Source of the DNA: Halioxenophilus sp033283405
GTDB lineage: Bacteria; Pseudomonadota; Gammaproteobacteria; Pseudomonadales; Cellvibrionaceae
Direction: 5' to 3'
DNA length: 64,000 nucleotides
NCBI RefSeq assembly: GCF_033283405.1
Contig: NZ_JAWMQR010000004.1
Location: forward strand, 1 to 64,000
This document shows positions 35,936 to 46,038 of the stretch, in pieces (position 1 is the first letter of the stretch; every line of letters begins with the position of its first letter). A program made the translations under genes and the position numbers. The notes under the pieces were generated by a model. The model was not told where the DNA came from. It did not search any database and saw only the letters and a program-made list of their open reading frames with translations.

Positions 35936-36973
35936 GTGAGCAAGCAGGAAGAGCTACATAGCGAAGAGGATCTCTTCGACGCTGCCGCGGGTTGGATAGT
36001 CAAGCTGCGGTCTCCTGCTGTAAGCGAGCGCGACCATATCGACTTTTCCCACTGGCTGAACGCCAGTCCAGCTCATCAAACAGCCTTTGACGAGATGCTG
36101 GAAAGTTGGGAGCTGATGGCACTCGGGGCGGAACTACCGGAGTCCTCCTGGAACCCCAAGGTTAGTAAACGAGGCTTGGCTGCCAAGCTTGGCCACCTGC
36201 TGAGCCGCTTAAAACCGGGCCCGGCCAGCAACAACTTCTGGCTTGGCGGCCTGGTTAGCGCCGCCGCCTTGGCACTGGTTGCCATCGCAGTCACTCTGGA
36301 CCAGAGCAATCCCACCCAGCCGGAGATATACCAAACAGCTACTGGCGAGCAACAACTGATCGAGCTGGCTGATGGCTCCACTGCCACCCTCAACACCCAC
36401 TCTAAAATTGCGGTCGCTTTTACCGAGGAGCAGCGCCTGATTCAGCTGCTTGAAGGCGAAGCCTTCTTCCAGGTGGCCCCCAGTAAACGCCGGCCATTCG
36501 TCGTCGAGAGCGGCCGCGGAACCGTCACCGCAGTCGGCACGGCGTTTAATGTATACCGTAAAAGCGGTGCTGATATGGTTACCGTTACCGAAGGTGTAGT
36601 GCGGGTGAAACAGAGCAAAAATGCCACCACCCCCTATCCGGAGAGCAAATTCGTACGGGCCCGCGAGCAGTTAGCGCTGTCGACCAATGGTTTAAGCAAA
36701 ACCGAAGCCGCCCCCGAAGAGATGGCCTGGCTCAACAAAACCCTGAGCTTCGATAACACTGAGCTGGCGGAAGCGTTGGCCGAGTTGAATCGCTATCTGA
36801 GCCAGCCGGTTAAAATCGACCATCCCAGCCTAAGACAGCTGCGTATCTCCGGCACCTTCCGCACAGACTCCCCGGAAGAGACGCTGTCGGCCATTATTAC
36901 CACCTTCAATCTACAGCGGTTGGATGACGGCTCCTTGCGTCAGCCCCCACAGCAGGAACCCGCCTCTGCCTAA
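35936..36973 (+). CDS. FecR-type anti-sigma/transducer protein
   Basis: 345 residues. The N-terminal cytoplasmic DUF4880-type segment (AAGWIVKLRSPAVSERDHID then FSHWLNASPAHQTAFDEM) binds the sigma factor. One membrane helix lies at ~103-120 (FWLGGLVSAAALALVAIAVT). The periplasmic FecR domain reads LADGSTATLNTHSKIAVAF, LLEGEAFFQVAP and VTAVGTAFNVY. The C-terminal secretin/TonB-like half carries LNRYLSQPVKI. GTG start. It relays signals from the STN domain of the downstream TonB receptor to the ECF factor. Confidence 0.92.
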   Translation: MSKQEELHSEEDLFDAAAGWIVKLRSPAVSERDHIDFSHWLNASPAHQTAFDEMLESWELMALGAELPESSWNPKVSKRGLAAKLGHLLSRLKPGPASNNFWLGGLVSAAALALVAIAVTLDQSNPTQPEIYQTATGEQQLIELADGSTATLNTHSKIAVAFTEEQRLIQLLEGEAFFQVAPSKRRPFVVESGRGTVTAVGTAFNVYRKSGADMVTVTEGVVRVKQSKNATTPYPESKFVRAREQLALSTNGLSKTEAAPEEMAWLNKTLSFDNTELAEALAELNRYLSQPVKIDHPSLRQLRISGTFRTDSPEETLSAIITTFNLQRLDDGSLRQPPQQEPASA

Positions 36974-37123
36974 AGTCGCGCCAAAGCGCTCGTTTATCGC
37001 ACACATCCGAAGAGACTTCCGCCACCCTTAACCTACCTGTTACACTCCTCGATTAAATTCGCAATAGAGTGGGTGTCTTTGACAGTTAGCCACCGTTCAC
37101 GAAAGTGACCACTCACTTGCAAT

Positions 37124-40100
37124 ATGCTATCCAGGCACAATAGCGGTCAAATCTCCCACGTGACGTTTGCAAAGCCCCCCAACATTTTTGCTGGTAAGCC
37201 AATACTGAAGCTATTGGCTGCACTGCTGCTGGCAACTTCGGCACACGCCAGCCTGGATACCATCAAAACTGTCGACCTACCCCAGCAACCGCTGGCCCGC
37301 TCCATTATCGCCATCGGCCAGCTGTACGACATCAGCGTGATCTTCCCCACCCACCTGCTACAGGGCAAACAGGCGCCCGCCATTACCGGCGAGTACTCTT
37401 CCAGTGAGCTATTAGCCAAGCTCCTGAAAGAGCCAAACCTTGCCTTAAAACCCATCAGTAACAACGCAGTGGCTATCGTGGCACTTACCTCCGAAAGGGC
37501 AGATGCCAGCCTGTTACCCACCTACTACGAAGAGATCACCGTTAAAGGCGAAGCACTGACGGGCTCCAGAGTACCCAACGCCGCCTACAATACAGTGGTA
37601 CCGGTCGACATAGTCACCGCCCCAGAACTCTCCAACAGCGGCGCCCAAACCCTGGTTGAGTTTCTCAAATTTACACCCGCCGTCTCTGGTAATTCCACCA
37701 GCACCACCGTCTCCAACGGTGGCGATGGCACCGCCAATGTCACCCTTCGTGGTCTGCCGGCGAACAACACACTGGTACTTGTGAATGGCCGCCGGGTGGC
37801 TTACGACGGCCTGGCGGGTAATGCCGTCGATCTAAACACCATCGCCCCCATTGCCGTGGATCGGATCGAGATCCTGACCGACGGCGCATCGGCAATCTAT
37901 GGCTCCGACGCCATCGCCGGGGTAGTCAATATCGTCCTAAAACAGGCCGCCCAGGGGCTCACGGTAGATCAATATTATGGTGTCAGCAGTCGCGGCGATA
38001 TGGAGACCATAACCACCAACCTGCTGGCCAACCACGATTTCGAACGCGGCAATCTGCTGGTCGCCGCCTCGGCCTACGAGCAGGACGGCCTTTTCAGCCG
38101 TGACCGCAGTTTCTCTCGCAACGCCGACGCTCGCGATCAGGGTGGTGCCGATCTCCGCTCCAGTGCCACGCCTGCGGCCCGCATCACCTTACCAACGGAT
38201 GAGGTGGTCACACTCGATACCGATACCAGTGGCAACTACCTGGCCGGCACGACCCCGGGCGATTTCCGGACAGCGACCGATGAAGATCGCTACAACTACA
38301 ATGAAGTGACCTCTTCCACTTCGCCATCGGAAAGGCAAAACCTCTACCTGGCCTTCAACTACCAGCTTAATGACAACCTGCTGTGGCAGATGGATGCCAA
38401 TTACGCCAACACCAGCGCCACTATAACCCTGGCCTCTATGCCGCTGTTTACATCTGAGCAGGAGACACCAGCTCTGGTGGCCGCCGATAACCGTTACAAC
38501 CCATTCGGCACAGAATTGATCGATGTCCGTCGTCGCCTGGTCGAGCTGGGTAATCGTCAGCAGGAGGATAAGAGCGACAGCTATCGCTACGCCTCCTCAC
38601 TGGACGGGTACTTGGGTGACCTTCACTGGAACGGCTACCTCTTCTGGAGTCAGACACGCTCCACCGAAACAACCAGCGGGCTTGCGGATCTGGACCGGGT
38701 AGTACGCGCCCTTGGGCCGGCAGACAACTGCCAGGGCGCCACCGTTGATGGTTGCGTGCCACTCAATCTGTTCGGCGCTCCCGGCTCCATTACTCCAGAC
38801 CAGGTAGCCTACATTGCCGGCACCCAAACGGTACGCGGTACCAGCGATTTACGCGGCTTTGGCTCTTACCTGGATGGCACCTTCCTCCGCCTGCCTGCCG
38901 GCGAGACACAATGGGCGGCCGGCGTAGAGTGGCGCCACGAAGGGACAGACCTAAAAGCGAAGACAAGCGGTACCACCGAACGCTTTGTATCCGAAGTAGG
39001 TTCCAGTGGGGTGGAGGGCCGTCGTCGGGTGACGGAAGCTTTCCTGGAGTGGCACCTACCTCTGTTAACCGGTTCACCGGGGGTTCATTCACTCGACCTT
39101 GAGCTCGCCGGGCGCTACTCCCACTACAGCGATTTTGGCAACAACACCTCCCCTAAGGTCGGCCTAAAATACCGCCCCATCGAATCACTTCTGTTGCGCT
39201 CCTCTTTTGGACGGGGCTTTCGCGCGCCCAGCCTAGACGAGCTCAACGTTGAGGGCCTGCAGAGCCAGCTATCGCTCACCGACCCCTGTGCCAACGAGGA
39301 GAACGTAGGTGTGTTACCTGGCTGCCTTCAGCTGGCCGACATTAACCGCACTCAGTTCCTGACAATCTATACCGGCGATGCCGATCTACAACCGGAAACC
39401 TCTGAAAACACCACTGCAGGCGTGGTTTGGACGCCCACCGAGTTACCCGGATTACGCGCCACGCTCGACTGGTTCTATATCGACCAAAAAAATATCATCG
39501 ACACCAACCCGCAGGCCATTCTTGATGAAAACGCAGCCAGCGGTCGCTTTGCCGACCTGGTCGTTCGCGGACCGGATGGCAATATCATGCGGATACTGGC
39601 GCCGGCTATAAATTTGGGCACACGCCAGGTGACCGGGCTCGATTTCACTCTGCAGTATCTGTTTGATCTGTACGCCTACGGCAACTTTGCGCTCTCCGCC
39701 AATGGCGTGAACTTAATGAAATATGAGCAGCAGGCAGATTCCAGCTCAGCAGTGGTGGACTATGCCGGCAGCTTTACCGACAGCGCTTCGGAGGGACCTG
39801 GCCCCCTACCCAAATGGAAAGCCAGCATCGGGGTGGAGTGGACCAAGGCCAACTGGCAACTCAATTACAGTCTGAACTACATCGACAGCATGACAGAAAC
39901 CTATCGCGCCGACGATTCACTGGCCGAGCGTGAGATTAACTCCTGGCTCACCCATAACCTGCAGCTCAACTACCAATACAGTAAAAATCTGCGCCTGACC
40001 CTGGGAATCGACAACTTGTTCGATGAACCACCGCCCTTTGTCGCCTCCTCCCTAACGGACAACTTTGACGGCTTTGGCTACAACCCCAAGCAACAATTTT

Positions 40101-40132
40101 TTTATTGCCGGTTTTCAGCCAATTTCCATTAA
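37124..40132 (+). CDS. TonB-dependent receptor with STN signalling domain
   Basis: 1002 residues. The signal peptide appears to end near HAS (~43). The STN domain (~45-125: VDLPQQPLARSIIAIGQLYD then ISVIFPTHLL) contacts FecR. Next comes the plug domain with VTLRGLPANNTLVLVNGRRV and IYGSDAIAGVVNIV. A 22-strand barrel follows, with SSFGRGFRAPSLDEL. The final residues are FSANFH, so the last residue is His after Phe, slightly unusual. The ligand is unknown. Neighbouring peptide genes suggest peptides or metal complexes. The start has a weak ribosome site. Confidence 0.92.
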   Translation: MLSRHNSGQISHVTFAKPPNIFAGKPILKLLAALLLATSAHASLDTIKTVDLPQQPLARSIIAIGQLYDISVIFPTHLLQGKQAPAITGEYSSSELLAKLLKEPNLALKPISNNAVAIVALTSERADASLLPTYYEEITVKGEALTGSRVPNAAYNTVVPVDIVTAPELSNSGAQTLVEFLKFTPAVSGNSTSTTVSNGGDGTANVTLRGLPANNTLVLVNGRRVAYDGLAGNAVDLNTIAPIAVDRIEILTDGASAIYGSDAIAGVVNIVLKQAAQGLTVDQYYGVSSRGDMETITTNLLANHDFERGNLLVAASAYEQDGLFSRDRSFSRNADARDQGGADLRSSATPAARITLPTDEVVTLDTDTSGNYLAGTTPGDFRTATDEDRYNYNEVTSSTSPSERQNLYLAFNYQLNDNLLWQMDANYANTSATITLASMPLFTSEQETPALVAADNRYNPFGTELIDVRRRLVELGNRQQEDKSDSYRYASSLDGYLGDLHWNGYLFWSQTRSTETTSGLADLDRVVRALGPADNCQGATVDGCVPLNLFGAPGSITPDQVAYIAGTQTVRGTSDLRGFGSYLDGTFLRLPAGETQWAAGVEWRHEGTDLKAKTSGTTERFVSEVGSSGVEGRRRVTEAFLEWHLPLLTGSPGVHSLDLELAGRYSHYSDFGNNTSPKVGLKYRPIESLLLRSSFGRGFRAPSLDELNVEGLQSQLSLTDPCANEENVGVLPGCLQLADINRTQFLTIYTGDADLQPETSENTTAGVVWTPTELPGLRATLDWFYIDQKNIIDTNPQAILDENAASGRFADLVVRGPDGNIMRILAPAINLGTRQVTGLDFTLQYLFDLYAYGNFALSANGVNLMKYEQQADSSSAVVDYAGSFTDSASEGPGPLPKWKASIGVEWTKANWQLNYSLNYIDSMTETYRADDSLAEREINSWLTHNLQLNYQYSKNLRLTLGIDNLFDEPPPFVASSLTDNFDGFGYNPKQQFFYCRFSANFH

Positions 40133-40253
40133 CGCCCGAGCCGGAAAGCCAGGCGGAGTAAACACTCCCCCGTCCAATGCGCTTACCACATTGTCACTCA
40201 CAAACCATTTTTATCAGCGGCCAATAACATGGGCCACCAATAACAGGCACTAT

Positions 40254-40281
40254 AAAAAACCCCGGCAGAGGCCGGGGTTTT
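40254..40281. terminator. Bidirectional intrinsic terminator
   Basis: Stem AAAACCCCGG (40256-40265) pairs with CCGGGGTTTT (40272-40281) around CAGAGG. A-run before and T-run after allow termination in both directions, serving the two convergent TonB-receptor genes. Confidence 0.88.
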
Positions 40282-40307
40282 CGGTAAAGCAACAACTTGC
40301 TGGCTGT

Positions 40308-43247
40308 TTAGAATCGAATCGAAGCGCCCAGCCGAATTTGCCGTGGTGACTGATAAGAAGTGGCCAGGCCATAGCGTGGATCACCTTCACCCGGTGAACC
40401 ATCTTCTGCGTCCTCATACACCTCGGTCACCTTGTCAGCATCCAACAGGTTGAGAACATCGAGACGCACTTCTACATCTGACTCATAGAATCTGGTGCTG
40501 TAAACCACGTTCAAATCGATGGTGGTAACCGTTGGAGTACGACCATTGGTACCACGGGGATTGAACTCATACTCACCAGTATCATTGTTGTAGGTGTAGT
40601 AGGTTTGACCGTAGTCGGGATCGCCATCCGGGTGACCAACACCGAATTTATTGATTGGTCGGCCGGAACGAACAGTCAACACACTGCCGACACGCAGATC
40701 TTCCATCACCTGGTAGGTACCCCACAATTTCAACAGGTGCGGACGATCATTAGGCAGGTCGCCGTAGGCACCATCCATCAATGTCGGGAAGTCAAAGTCG
40801 GTGGTGATACCGGCGTCATCCTGGCCGTTATCCGACTTAACCAAGCCTTCGGTGTTACCCTTGGATTCCGAATAGGTGTACGAACCTTGCAGAGACCACT
40901 TGCCGTCCCACGCCCGCTCAAACTCAAACTGCAACGCTTTGTAGGTACGTTCAGCTTCAGGGAAGCCCAGGTCGGCGGCCGAGTAGTGAACCTTAACCAG
41001 GTCACCATTAGCGTCCGGCTCATAGACGGTCATACTGGTACCCGGGTTGGTCAACACATATTCACCCGACTGAGCAACCAATACATCATCGATGGTACTG
41101 CTGAGTTCACGGTGGATGTAGTTTACGCCCACATTCCAGAGGTCATTGATGCGATAGTTGTAACCGATGATGTATTCATCCTGGTACATCGGGTCGATGG
41201 ACTCATCAACAATTTCGCGGGTATCTGGTATTTCGCCATCTGAGAAGTAGTGCACAGGGCTGATAACAGTGCTTGTGGGTATCCCGTCAGCGGTGATGTT
41301 AGCAGGTGCGTTGGTGGCCGGGTTAATGGCACCATCATCCAGGAACCAGGTTTCAGAGAAGGTCTCCGAACCGGACAAACGGGCGTTGGTGTTGTTAGCA
41401 ACCGGCAGGTGGTATCGACCCCAGAAGGCGTGGATCACTGAACCGCCTTCACCGCCGGTGAAGTCCCATTCGGCGCCGATGCGAGGCGCAATCTGGTCAT
41501 CAATTTTTACGAACGACTCATCGGCACTGTTTTTGTTGTTAAACGATTCGCTACGTACACCAAGCGAGAGTTCCAGGTAGTCGTTGACCTGCCAAATGTC
41601 TTCCAGATAGATCGCACTGGCTTCAGTCTCGAACGAGCCACCTGAAGAGAGGTAACGGTAGCGGATAACATCAACATCACTGCCATCACCATTGGCATCG
41701 GGTACCACGTTGCCATCTTGCAGACCTGACCCTGGGGTCAGAGAGTAGTAGCGGTAGTAGTGGCCACCAGCCGGGTAGGCCGAAGTCAGATCAGTGGTGT
41801 TTACTTCGTTATCGATACCAAAACGCAGTTTGTGGTCACCCAGTTGCCACTCGGCATCAATTCGATAGGCTTCACGCTCATCACCACCGATATCAGCCAG
41901 TACGAAGTCACCGGAACAGGAGGCATAGAACGGCAGATCGTAGTTCGGGTTACTGTTGATTACGTTGGGACATTCGAGCAACACACTGGAGGTATCAGTC
42001 AAATCGTATTCGTTCTTACCATACATGGCCGACAGGCTGAAAGAGTCGGTAATTTGGCCGTCGTAACGGACGATGGTGTTATCACCGCCACGAAACTCAT
42101 AATTGGTCGACGCCGGAGTGCCACCGTGCTTATCGCGACTGGGATCGTAGTCATCGTAAAGATCGGTAGTGATGGTACGCTCATCAGAGAAACGGGTGAA
42201 ATTTAATGAGTGGTTATCAGTGATGTACCACAGCAGATCAAGGCCGTAGAAATCATCATCTTGCTTTTCTACGTTGCGCACATTGGGTGAACCGCGTGAA
42301 GTGTATTCCTGTTCGGTATCTTGTGGCTCATAGAGTGCGTAGAAAAAGAGCTTATCTTTGATAATAGGACCGCTAACATAGAAATCAGTCGTCCAGCTCT
42401 CTTTAGTGTTGTCGGAGTTGTGATCGTACAACGAGCCGTCAGAAAAGTGCGTATCCGGAGAGGTTGAGGTCAAGGCTTCTGGGCTGAAATAGGCCACGGC
42501 ACCATAGTGAAATTCATTGTCACCGTGTTTGGTAACAGCATTAATAACACCACCCGTAGATCGGCCGAATTCCGCTGAGTAACCACCCGTTTTAACCTGG
42601 AAGTTGCTGTAAAACTCAAACGGTACAGACGAGCCACCCAAACCATTACGGAAGTTGGTAACGTTCAATCCATTGATGTAGTAAACGTTTTCAGCAACCG
42701 ATGAACCGCCAAAGGAGACCAGTGTTTTATCATCACCGAATGCGGTATCACCACTAACGGTGCCCGGCGCCAACAGCGCGACCGCTTCGATGTTACGCGG
42801 CATCGGCAGCAGCTCAACATCTTCCAACGTCATAGAGAGGCCAGTCACAGCTTTTGAGGTGTTAATGTCTGCACGACTGCCGGTAACCACCATCTCTTCC
42901 AGGATTTTTTCATCGGTACCCAGGAACAGAGACATAGAGGTCGACTCACCCAACAGGATATTAATCACCTGTGGTTCGGTACTCACCAAGCCGGATTTAA
43001 CGGGCTTCACTTCATAGCTACCCGTTGGCAGATTCAATTCAAAGCTACCATCCGCCTCGGTTACGTCGGTTCGAGTGAGGCCGGTTTTGGTGTTAATAAC
43101 GATAACCTCAGCCTGGCCTACAGGGTTGCCATTAGTATCGAGGACCACCCCCTCCAAACTGCCATTGACGTTGCCACCCGCGGCGAATGCGCCTTGGGCT
43201 GACAAAAATGCCATAGCCATTAATGTTTTCTTTAAATTAATTCTCAT
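40308..43247 (-). CDS. Oar-like TonB-dependent receptor with carboxypeptidase-regulatory-like domain
   Basis: About 979 residues from MRINLKKTLMAMAFL; AAAGGAA precedes that ATG, while the frame to 43484 adds an improbable Cys-rich extension. The signal peptide ends AFA. A beta-sandwich (~27-110) follows, with SLEGVVLDTNGNPVGQAEVI and LPTGSYEVKPVKSG. The plug has MTLEDVELLPMPRNIEAVAL and YINGLNV, and GGYSAEFGRSTGGVINAVTK is a strong family motif. The protein ends RLGASIRF. This class imports large substrates such as peptides or glycans. It may be an independent transcription unit. Confidence 0.92.
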   Translation of the reverse strand: MRINLKKTLMAMAFLSAQGAFAAGGNVNGSLEGVVLDTNGNPVGQAEVIVINTKTGLTRTDVTEADGSFELNLPTGSYEVKPVKSGLVSTEPQVINILLGESTSMSLFLGTDEKILEEMVVTGSRADINTSKAVTGLSMTLEDVELLPMPRNIEAVALLAPGTVSGDTAFGDDKTLVSFGGSSVAENVYYINGLNVTNFRNGLGGSSVPFEFYSNFQVKTGGYSAEFGRSTGGVINAVTKHGDNEFHYGAVAYFSPEALTSTSPDTHFSDGSLYDHNSDNTKESWTTDFYVSGPIIKDKLFFYALYEPQDTEQEYTSRGSPNVRNVEKQDDDFYGLDLLWYITDNHSLNFTRFSDERTITTDLYDDYDPSRDKHGGTPASTNYEFRGGDNTIVRYDGQITDSFSLSAMYGKNEYDLTDTSSVLLECPNVINSNPNYDLPFYASCSGDFVLADIGGDEREAYRIDAEWQLGDHKLRFGIDNEVNTTDLTSAYPAGGHYYRYYSLTPGSGLQDGNVVPDANGDGSDVDVIRYRYLSSGGSFETEASAIYLEDIWQVNDYLELSLGVRSESFNNKNSADESFVKIDDQIAPRIGAEWDFTGGEGGSVIHAFWGRYHLPVANNTNARLSGSETFSETWFLDDGAINPATNAPANITADGIPTSTVISPVHYFSDGEIPDTREIVDESIDPMYQDEYIIGYNYRINDLWNVGVNYIHRELSSTIDDVLVAQSGEYVLTNPGTSMTVYEPDANGDLVKVHYSAADLGFPEAERTYKALQFEFERAWDGKWSLQGSYTYSESKGNTEGLVKSDNGQDDAGITTDFDFPTLMDGAYGDLPNDRPHLLKLWGTYQVMEDLRVGSVLTVRSGRPINKFGVGHPDGDPDYGQTYYTYNNDTGEYEFNPRGTNGRTPTVTTIDLNVVYSTRFYESDVEVRLDVLNLLDADKVTEVYEDAEDGSPGEGDPRYGLATSYQSPRQIRLGASIRF

Positions 43248-43809
43248 AGCGATTCCTTTAATTGGACCCTGGTTATGCCTACCGATTTTTAAAAGCCAAC
43301 CACCACTCACCGAACACCGGTTATGACAAGCTGTGCAATCTGGCCTTGCCAGCAGCGGGCACATCCCCCGTTTGCCAGAGTGGTATCTTGTATTGACGAT
43401 TTCTGAAAAAGTTCCCTCAAAAAAAAATTTTATCAGGGAAAGGGGAACGATAGAGAACGGGCGGGAGGCGGGCCCGGGTAGCAAACATCCGGGGAGCTGT
43501 GAACCTATTTGGAGATAAGACGAACAACCGCGGTGGTTTCCTCAAACCTTTGGCGGTTTTATTGCGCAGAGCATTTAAAAAGTTGTTTAAACAAGGCTGC
43601 GTGAAAGAGCGAGCGCCCAAATTCGGATCTTGCATCCGGGGCCCACTATGGCCCTCCCGGCGTTACAAACCGAGCTCAACGGGAGTAAAACGATGTTTTA
43701 GGAGTGTGGGATGAGAAAAAGCCAGGCAGGAAAAATCGAGAGCTGCAAAAAAGAAGAGAGACAAAAAAAGGGGGCTATGCCCCCTTTTTTCTAACATCAG
43801 CCTCAAGCC
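43248..43809. other. 562-bp region between icd terminator and Oar-like receptor
   Basis: Contains the promoter region of the Oar-like receptor and the icd terminator (43764-43790). Short frames (for example 43499-43714) have no family resemblance. An A-rich run at 43414-43432 and a GC-rich stretch at 43455-43485 are notable, but I cannot assign a function. Confidence 0.45.
43764..43790 (-). terminator. Intrinsic terminator of icd
   Basis: AAAAAAGGGGG (43764-43774) pairs with CCCCCTTTTTT (43780-43790) around a five-base loop. On the minus strand a T-run follows the G/C stem. It lies 20 bp behind the icd stop. Confidence 0.9.
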
Positions 43810-46038
43810 TTAGATCGCCGCCAATGCCTCATTCAAGATAGCACTTGGGCACATGGCCGCAGTTGCTTTGGCATCATCCGGCAGGTAGTAACCGCCGATG
43901 TCCGCAGGGTTGCCTTGGGTGGCATCAATCTGCGCAAGGATCTCTTTCTCGTTGGCAACCAGAGTCTCAGCCAGCGGCTTAAACTTAGCGGCCAGACCGG
44001 CGTCTTCCGTTTGAGCAGCCATCGCTTCTGCCCAGTACATGGCAATGTAGAAGTGGCTACCACGGTTATCCAACTGGCCCACTTTACGCTGGGGCGACTT
44101 GTTGTTGTCGAGCAGTTTCTCGGTGGCTTGATCCAATGCTTTTGCCAGAATCGCCGCCTGCTTGTTCTCTTTCTTCACAGAGACATCTTCCAGCGAGACC
44201 GCCAGTGCCAGGAACTCACCCAGTGAATCCCAACGCAGGTGCGACTCTTTCACAAACTGCTGTATGTGTTTGGGCGCAGAGCCACCGGCCCCGGTTTCAA
44301 ACAGGCCACCACCAGCCATCAAGGGCACAATGGAGAGCATCTTGGCACTGGTACCGAGCTCCAGAATAGGGAACAGGTCGGTGAGGTAGTCACGCAGCAC
44401 GTTACCGGTCACAGAGATGGTGTCCTGGCCACGAAGTATGCGCTCCATGGAGTAGCGAATGGCCGGCACCGGCGCCATGATCTGAATATCAAGGCCAGTG
44501 GTGTCGTGCTCTTTCAGGTACTCGTTCACTTTCAAAATCAGCTGCGCATCGTGGGCGCGCTCGGCATCCAACCAGAAGATAGCCGGCATACCAGAGAGAC
44601 GGGCGCGGGTTACCGCCAGTTTCACCCAGTCGCGAACCGGAGCATCTTTGGTTTGGCAGGCACGCCAAACGTCACCGGCACCCACCTCGTGGCTCATCAA
44701 CACCGTGCCATCCTCAGCCACCACTTTCACGGTACCGTCGGCGGGGATTTCAAAGGTTTTGTCGTGCGAACCGTACTCTTCGGCCTTCTGCGCCATCAAA
44801 CCAACGTTGGGTACGGTACCCATGGTGGTCGGGTCAAACGCGCCGTTGGTTTTACAGAAGTTGATCACCTCTTGATAGATGGTGGTGAAGGTACGGTCGG
44901 GCATAACGGCTTTACAGTCGTGCTCTTTGCCATCGGCGCCCCACATTTTGCCGCCGATACGGATCATGGCTGGCATAGAGGCATCGACGATCACGTCGGA
45001 GGGGACGTGCAGGTTGGTAATACCCTTGTCGGAGTCAACCATAGCCACCGCCGGGCGCTCTGCGTAACAGGCGTCCAGGTCGGCCTTAATGGCCTTGGCC
45101 TGCTCTTCCGGCAGCTCGTTGATTTTGGCATAGACCGCCCCCAAGCCGTTGTTGGCGTTAACACCCAACTGTTTGAAGGTTTCGGCGTGCTTTTCAAACG
45201 CGGATTTGAAGAAGACCTTAACCGCGTGGCCAAACAGGATAGGGTCGGAGACCTTCATCATGGTCGCTTTCAAGTGCAGCGAAAAGAGAACACCCGCCTC
45301 TTTGGCGTCTTCGATTTCCGCCTCCAGGAACTCACACAGCGCCTTTTTGCTGATGTACGAGGAGTCGAGCACTTCGCCCGCCAGCAATTTCAGGCCAGAC
45401 TTCAGCACCTGGGTGTTGCCGGCGGTGTCGGTAAATTCGATGTTGACCGCACCGGCACCGGCCATGGTGATGGACTGCTCGGTATCGAAGAAGTCGCCAT
45501 GAGTCATGCAAGAGGCGTGAGTCTGACTGGCTTTGGCCCATTTACCCATGCTATGCGGGTTCTTCTTGGCGTAGTTTTTAACGGCGGTAGGGGCGCGTCG
45601 GTCGGAGTTACCTTCACGCAATACCGGGTTTACCGCAGAACCCAAAACCTTGGAGTAGCGAGACTGAATCTCTTTTTCTGCGTCGTTTTGGGGCTCATCG
45701 GGGTAGTTGGGCACATTGAAGCCCTTCTCCTGCAGCTCAGAGATGGCTGCTTTCAGCTGCGGAATAGAGGCGCTGATGTTGGGCAGCTTGATGATATTGG
45801 TATCCGGGTCTTGCGTCAGACGGCCCAGCTCGGCCAGTTCGTCGGCAATTTGCTGGTCGTCGGCGAGGTTTTCCGGAAAGTTGGCGATGATACGCCCGGC
45901 CAAGGAGATATCACTGAGTGTTACGTTGATCCCCGCAGTACCTACAAAGGCTTTAATAATTGGCAAAAAAGAGTAGGTAGCAAGCAGCGGGGCTTCGTCA
46001 GTTTTGGTGTAAATAATCGTTGACTCGGGTGTTGTCAT
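43810..46038 (-). CDS. icd: Monomeric NADP-dependent isocitrate dehydrogenase
   Basis: 742 residues, the monomeric ~80 kDa class II type and not the 45 kDa dimer. Typical segments are SRYSKVLGSAVNPVLREGNS, VKNYAKKNPHSMGKW (substrate binding), KATMMKVSDPILFGHAV, LHVPSDVIVDASMPAMIR, FWLDAERAHDAQL, and APKHIQQFVKESHLRWDSLG. Oxidative decarboxylation of isocitrate to 2-oxoglutarate, producing NADPH in the cytoplasm. GAGG lies six bases before the ATG. A 594-codon antisense frame across it is a codon-bias shadow. Confidence 0.97.
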   Translation of the reverse strand: MTTPESTIIYTKTDEAPLLATYSFLPIIKAFVGTAGINVTLSDISLAGRIIANFPENLADDQQIADELAELGRLTQDPDTNIIKLPNISASIPQLKAAISELQEKGFNVPNYPDEPQNDAEKEIQSRYSKVLGSAVNPVLREGNSDRRAPTAVKNYAKKNPHSMGKWAKASQTHASCMTHGDFFDTEQSITMAGAGAVNIEFTDTAGNTQVLKSGLKLLAGEVLDSSYISKKALCEFLEAEIEDAKEAGVLFSLHLKATMMKVSDPILFGHAVKVFFKSAFEKHAETFKQLGVNANNGLGAVYAKINELPEEQAKAIKADLDACYAERPAVAMVDSDKGITNLHVPSDVIVDASMPAMIRIGGKMWGADGKEHDCKAVMPDRTFTTIYQEVINFCKTNGAFDPTTMGTVPNVGLMAQKAEEYGSHDKTFEIPADGTVKVVAEDGTVLMSHEVGAGDVWRACQTKDAPVRDWVKLAVTRARLSGMPAIFWLDAERAHDAQLILKVNEYLKEHDTTGLDIQIMAPVPAIRYSMERILRGQDTISVTGNVLRDYLTDLFPILELGTSAKMLSIVPLMAGGGLFETGAGGSAPKHIQQFVKESHLRWDSLGEFLALAVSLEDVSVKKENKQAAILAKALDQATEKLLDNNKSPQRKVGQLDNRGSHFYIAMYWAEAMAAQTEDAGLAAKFKPLAETLVANEKEILAQIDATQGNPADIGGYYLPDDAKATAAMCPSAILNEALAAI

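Noticed and set aside
44239..46023. 594-codon frame antisense to icd
   Set aside because: It mirrors the conserved icd codons exactly, has no ribosome site and no recognisable product; a codon-bias shadow.
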